A stretch of 64,000 nucleotides of DNA from Epinephelus fuscoguttatus (Eukaryota > Chordata > Actinopteri > Perciformes > Serranidae). Shown here in pieces: positions 61,631 to 64,000 of this stretch. The position numbers and the translations under genes were made by a program. Below the pieces are notes generated by a model. The model did not search any database, was not told the DNA's origin, and saw only the letters and a list, made by a program, of their open reading frames with translations. Position 1 is the first letter of the stretch, and each line of letters opens with the position of its first letter. The DNA lies in the NCBI RefSeq assembly GCF_011397635.1, contig NC_064760.1, forward strand, positions 30,895,856 through 30,959,855, read 5' to 3'.

Positions 61631-62260
61631 GGTTAGGTTTAGGTGAAGACACATGAGCACTGTCACATTTTGTACTTAACTAAAGGTTACGTTCTTAGTG
61701 TAATGTACTTAATGTAAAGTTATGTAGGTAAAGTTTAAGAAAGTAAAGTCACCTACGTTTGGTTTAGGAGAAGAATAAGAATATGGTATGATGTAATTAA
61801 AATAACTTCACTTGGTTCACATGGGACACAAACATCGGTCTCCTGGGAAGAAGTCCTTTGTGTGTTTGACACATCCACCACCCTTACTGGAATGCTTATG
61901 CTGACTTTTGCCGTTTATAAAACCTCCTTCTTTAGTCTCATCAGTGCATTGGTCATATGATTGCAGCTCTTACAACCTACATGCTTTCATTGGCCTTTGG
62001 TTGTCTGTAGTGGTTTTACTATTTTTGCATTTTAAAATCTTTTTGTAATTGTTCTTACCGGCTTTATTCTGTTTCATTTTTGAGTACATTTTATATTGCT
62101 ATATATTTGTGTCAACTGTGGTTGTTTTTTTTAAAAGGTGCTATATAAATAAACTTGATTTGATTTTGATTTGATTTGATTTCCTGATTACATGAGTTAT
62201 ATACCAATTTTGGTGCATTACTTTTTGTAGGCATAGGTATACAAAGTGCATGAGACGTGT
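61631..62260 (+). repeat. GGTTAGG-family dispersed repeat, copy E, split by an insertion
   Basis: GGTTAGGTTTAGGTGAAGAC starts the copy. CACATGGGACACAAACATCG, GTCTCCTGGG and TTTGACACATCCACCACCC follow in the order seen in copies A-C. The family's last block (GAGTTATATACCAATT…GTGCATTACTTTT) resumes at about 62193, after an unrelated insert. Confidence 0.6.
62030..62183 (+). mobile_element. Truncated retroposon with (TTGAT)n tail inside copy E
   Basis: The block AAAGGTGCTATATAAATAAA followed by TTGATTTGATTTTGATTTGA is a typical fish non-LTR/SINE 3' end with a pentanucleotide tail. It interrupts copy E. The 5' boundary is uncertain (anywhere from about 61985). Confidence 0.5.
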
Positions 62261-62893
62261 TTTTCGAAGACTGAAAAAGCTGTGAGCCACATGTGGCCTG
62301 GGGGAGGTGGAAACTATGAAAACACTGAAACATTTGATGTTTTGGTTTTTTCATTATATTGGAGAAATGTAATTTTTTAAAACGTAAAATTCAATTTAGT
62401 TTCCTGAGATCCCATCATGTGTTCTCTAATGTTGTTGTTTTTTTCTGATTTGTTTTAAATTGTTTAATTGTTGTGCTTTGCACCTCAAGGCCACCGTACT
62501 TCTCCCATAGTTGAATGAACAAAAGCACAAAAACTCTCAGCAAAGAAAATAACATTCTTTATGTTTGAGTCATATCTTCCAGAGATACAAAAACATACAC
62601 TTAGAAAACATATATTACAAGCACAATGCACTGTAATAACCACAGAACATATTATACAAAAGGCACATGCTTCAATGTCAGTAAATCTCTGAAAACTTAA
62701 CAGTATTGACATCATCTGTCCTACAATAAGTGCCACGTGGCTGGAACGTTGGAGTCAGTTTGCTGGTCAAGACACATGTGACCAGACAGAGGAAATGTCA
62801 GTGAAGAACATAAAGTGCCAATAGGAGACTATGTGTAGACTGTGTGTGTGTGTCACCAGTTTCACATGTATCTCTCTCTGTGTTGTTGCTATG
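62261..62893 (-). other. Probable sh3tc2 3' UTR region
   Basis: Follows the sh3tc2 stop on the minus strand. No AATAAA is visible on the minus strand here; the nearest lies near 62064-62069, within the retroposon insert. No other gene seen. Confidence 0.35.
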
Positions 62894-63706
62894 CTAACAA
62901 TCTCGGTTAATATCAGACTGATTGTCCTCATCACTGACATCCTTTTGAAAAGGATCTGTGTGAGTTCCTTTAGTGGGGGTGTTTTGTTCATCCTGAATAT
63001 CAGAATCTGTGTTGTGGCTGTCTCTGTGTCTTGTGATGTCACTTATGTGTATTTGACTGGGCATGCTGTGGTCAGTATCAAACTCTGTCCCATCTGTTTG
63101 ATTCTGATAAGTTTGTAAAGTATCAGTGGAGCTGCTGGAGTCTGAGATCTGCTCCTTGGCTGTATCAAAGGACTCAGTAAGAATACTGTCACTGTAGGAC
63201 TGACTGGCGATGGTTTGTGTGTCGAAGGCATCCACAAAAGGGCCATCTGCATCGAGATTATTGCTGTGATCTTTCCCATTAGTATCTCCAGTGTCAGTGT
63301 CTGCATGTCTGTCCTCTTTGTCTTCACTGATAAAAGAAGTTCTTGGAAATGAGTTGTCGTCATGTTTTTTATTTTCAGGTGTAGATGTGAAAACACCGTT
63401 TCTCTTAACCAAACTTTCTGTACGTTCCATATCAGCACCGGAGTCCTCTTCCTTCTTTTGGCCCAGCTCTGTGTCTGCATCCGCCATGTTTTCCTCTACA
63501 ACAGCAGCGCCTTCCTCCCCAGCCAGAATTCTCTTCAGACTCTGGGCTCTGTCTCTATAAACTTGGCACAGTTGAGGATCGGGCATGTGGTTGCCGTGGA
63601 TCTCAGCCAGCTTCATGTACACCACGTACAGAGCCTCGGGGTTACTTTGGTCCTCCAGCGCCGCTGCCAGAGCCAACTGGAAGTAGCCCACCGCATCAAA
63701 AGAATC
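62894..63706 (-). CDS. sh3tc2: Last coding exon of SH3 domain and TPR protein 2 (partial)
   Basis: The final exon runs from a CTCTCCCCAG acceptor (exon start 63706) to the stop at 62894-62896, giving 270 residues. The first 65 residues form a TPR-type helix pair (DAVGYFQLALAAALEDQSN, then YMKLAEIHGNHMPDPQLCQV, ending RAQSLKRILAGEE), as at the end of SH3TC proteins. The remaining 200 or so are an acidic Ser/Thr/Asp/Gln-rich, probably disordered tail. In mammals SH3TC2 is a membrane-linked adaptor in Schwann cells that binds Rab11 and is needed for myelination. I choose SH3TC2 over SH3TC1 because it sits tail to tail with adrb2, as at human 5q32. Upstream exons lie beyond the window. Confidence 0.75.
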   Translation of the reverse strand, partial: DSFDAVGYFQLALAAALEDQSNPEALYVVYMKLAEIHGNHMPDPQLCQVYRDRAQSLKRILAGEEGAAVVEENMADADTELGQKKEEDSGADMERTESLVKRNGVFTSTPENKKHDDNSFPRTSFISEDKEDRHADTDTGDTNGKDHSNNLDADGPFVDAFDTQTIASQSYSDSILTESFDTAKEQISDSSSSTDTLQTYQNQTDGTEFDTDHSMPSQIHISDITRHRDSHNTDSDIQDEQNTPTKGTHTDPFQKDVSDEDNQSDINRDC

Positions 63707-64000
63707 CTGGGGAGAGTGCACAGAGCAGAGGGTCAGAGCAGGTCTCATCTAAATTAAACACATCATCTTCACATCTGAAGGTTTGATTCAGAGCCAGTTA
63801 CTGTGAAAAGGCCAACAGGAGGCAATTACCATCACTCTGCTGAGATCAAAAATTCATTCTTTCTAGGACAAGGGGAAAATCTGCAAAAATTAAAAATGCC
63901 AACTACCTGCCCTTGTATCAAATCAAGGTTAGGAATTGTGGAATTATCGTCTGATTATTGATCAAAGCCCACATATTGAACAATATGTGAATTTATCAAA
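63707..64000 (-). other. sh3tc2 intron (partial)
   Basis: Upstream of the last-exon acceptor on the minus strand. No further exon is seen before the window ends. Confidence 0.55.

Overview
This is vertebrate nuclear DNA, almost certainly from a teleost fish. It is AT-rich and gene-poor. It has long CA/GT microsatellites and many short DNA-transposon relics (hAT-type MITEs, foldback elements), together with L2-like LINE 3' ends, tRNA-headed SINEs and dispersed repeats of kinds I know from fish genomes. No bacterial, plastid or mitochondrial genes were seen. Family assignments rest on reading alone; no database search was run.

Layout. From 1 to about 36 kb I find no convincing gene, only repeats separated by unremarkable DNA. 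The main gene is a beta-2 adrenergic receptor (adrb2) at 36629-37885 on the plus strand, with a single coding exon. Upstream lie an inverted CCAAT box, a CRE-like site and a TATA-like box, and a 15-bp perfect inverted repeat just before them. The leader appears to be split by a 296-bp intron, and the predicted spliced leader carries an upstream ORF overlapping the receptor start codon. From 38 to 45 kb there is no gene. At 45.4-48.4 kb on the minus strand is a nine-exon relic of an intron-bearing hAT transposase, with a changed catalytic-region Asp and two broken splice junctions. At 58.8-60.9 kb on the minus strand is a gene I do not recognise: five small, phase-consistent exons followed by a Pro/Thr/Glu-rich repeat exon that is interrupted by frameshifts. 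At 62.9-63.7 kb on the minus strand is the last coding exon of a TPR protein that I assign to sh3tc2.

How it fits together. adrb2 (plus) followed by sh3tc2 (minus), tail to tail, is the arrangement I know from the human 5q32 region, so this looks like the conserved ADRB2-SH3TC2 block. The hAT relic and the unknown gene lie between the two. adrb2 encodes a Gs-coupled catecholamine receptor; sh3tc2 is an endosomal/Schwann-cell adaptor in mammals. The two proteins are not functionally linked.

The most interesting non-genic structures are these: an 824-bp TA-flanked foldback element (16555-17378) built from alternating GATATC and ACTAGT palindromes; nested transposon insertions at 0.85-2.4 kb; a composite foldback at 31 kb; and an 18-bp perfect hairpin at 48.6 kb.
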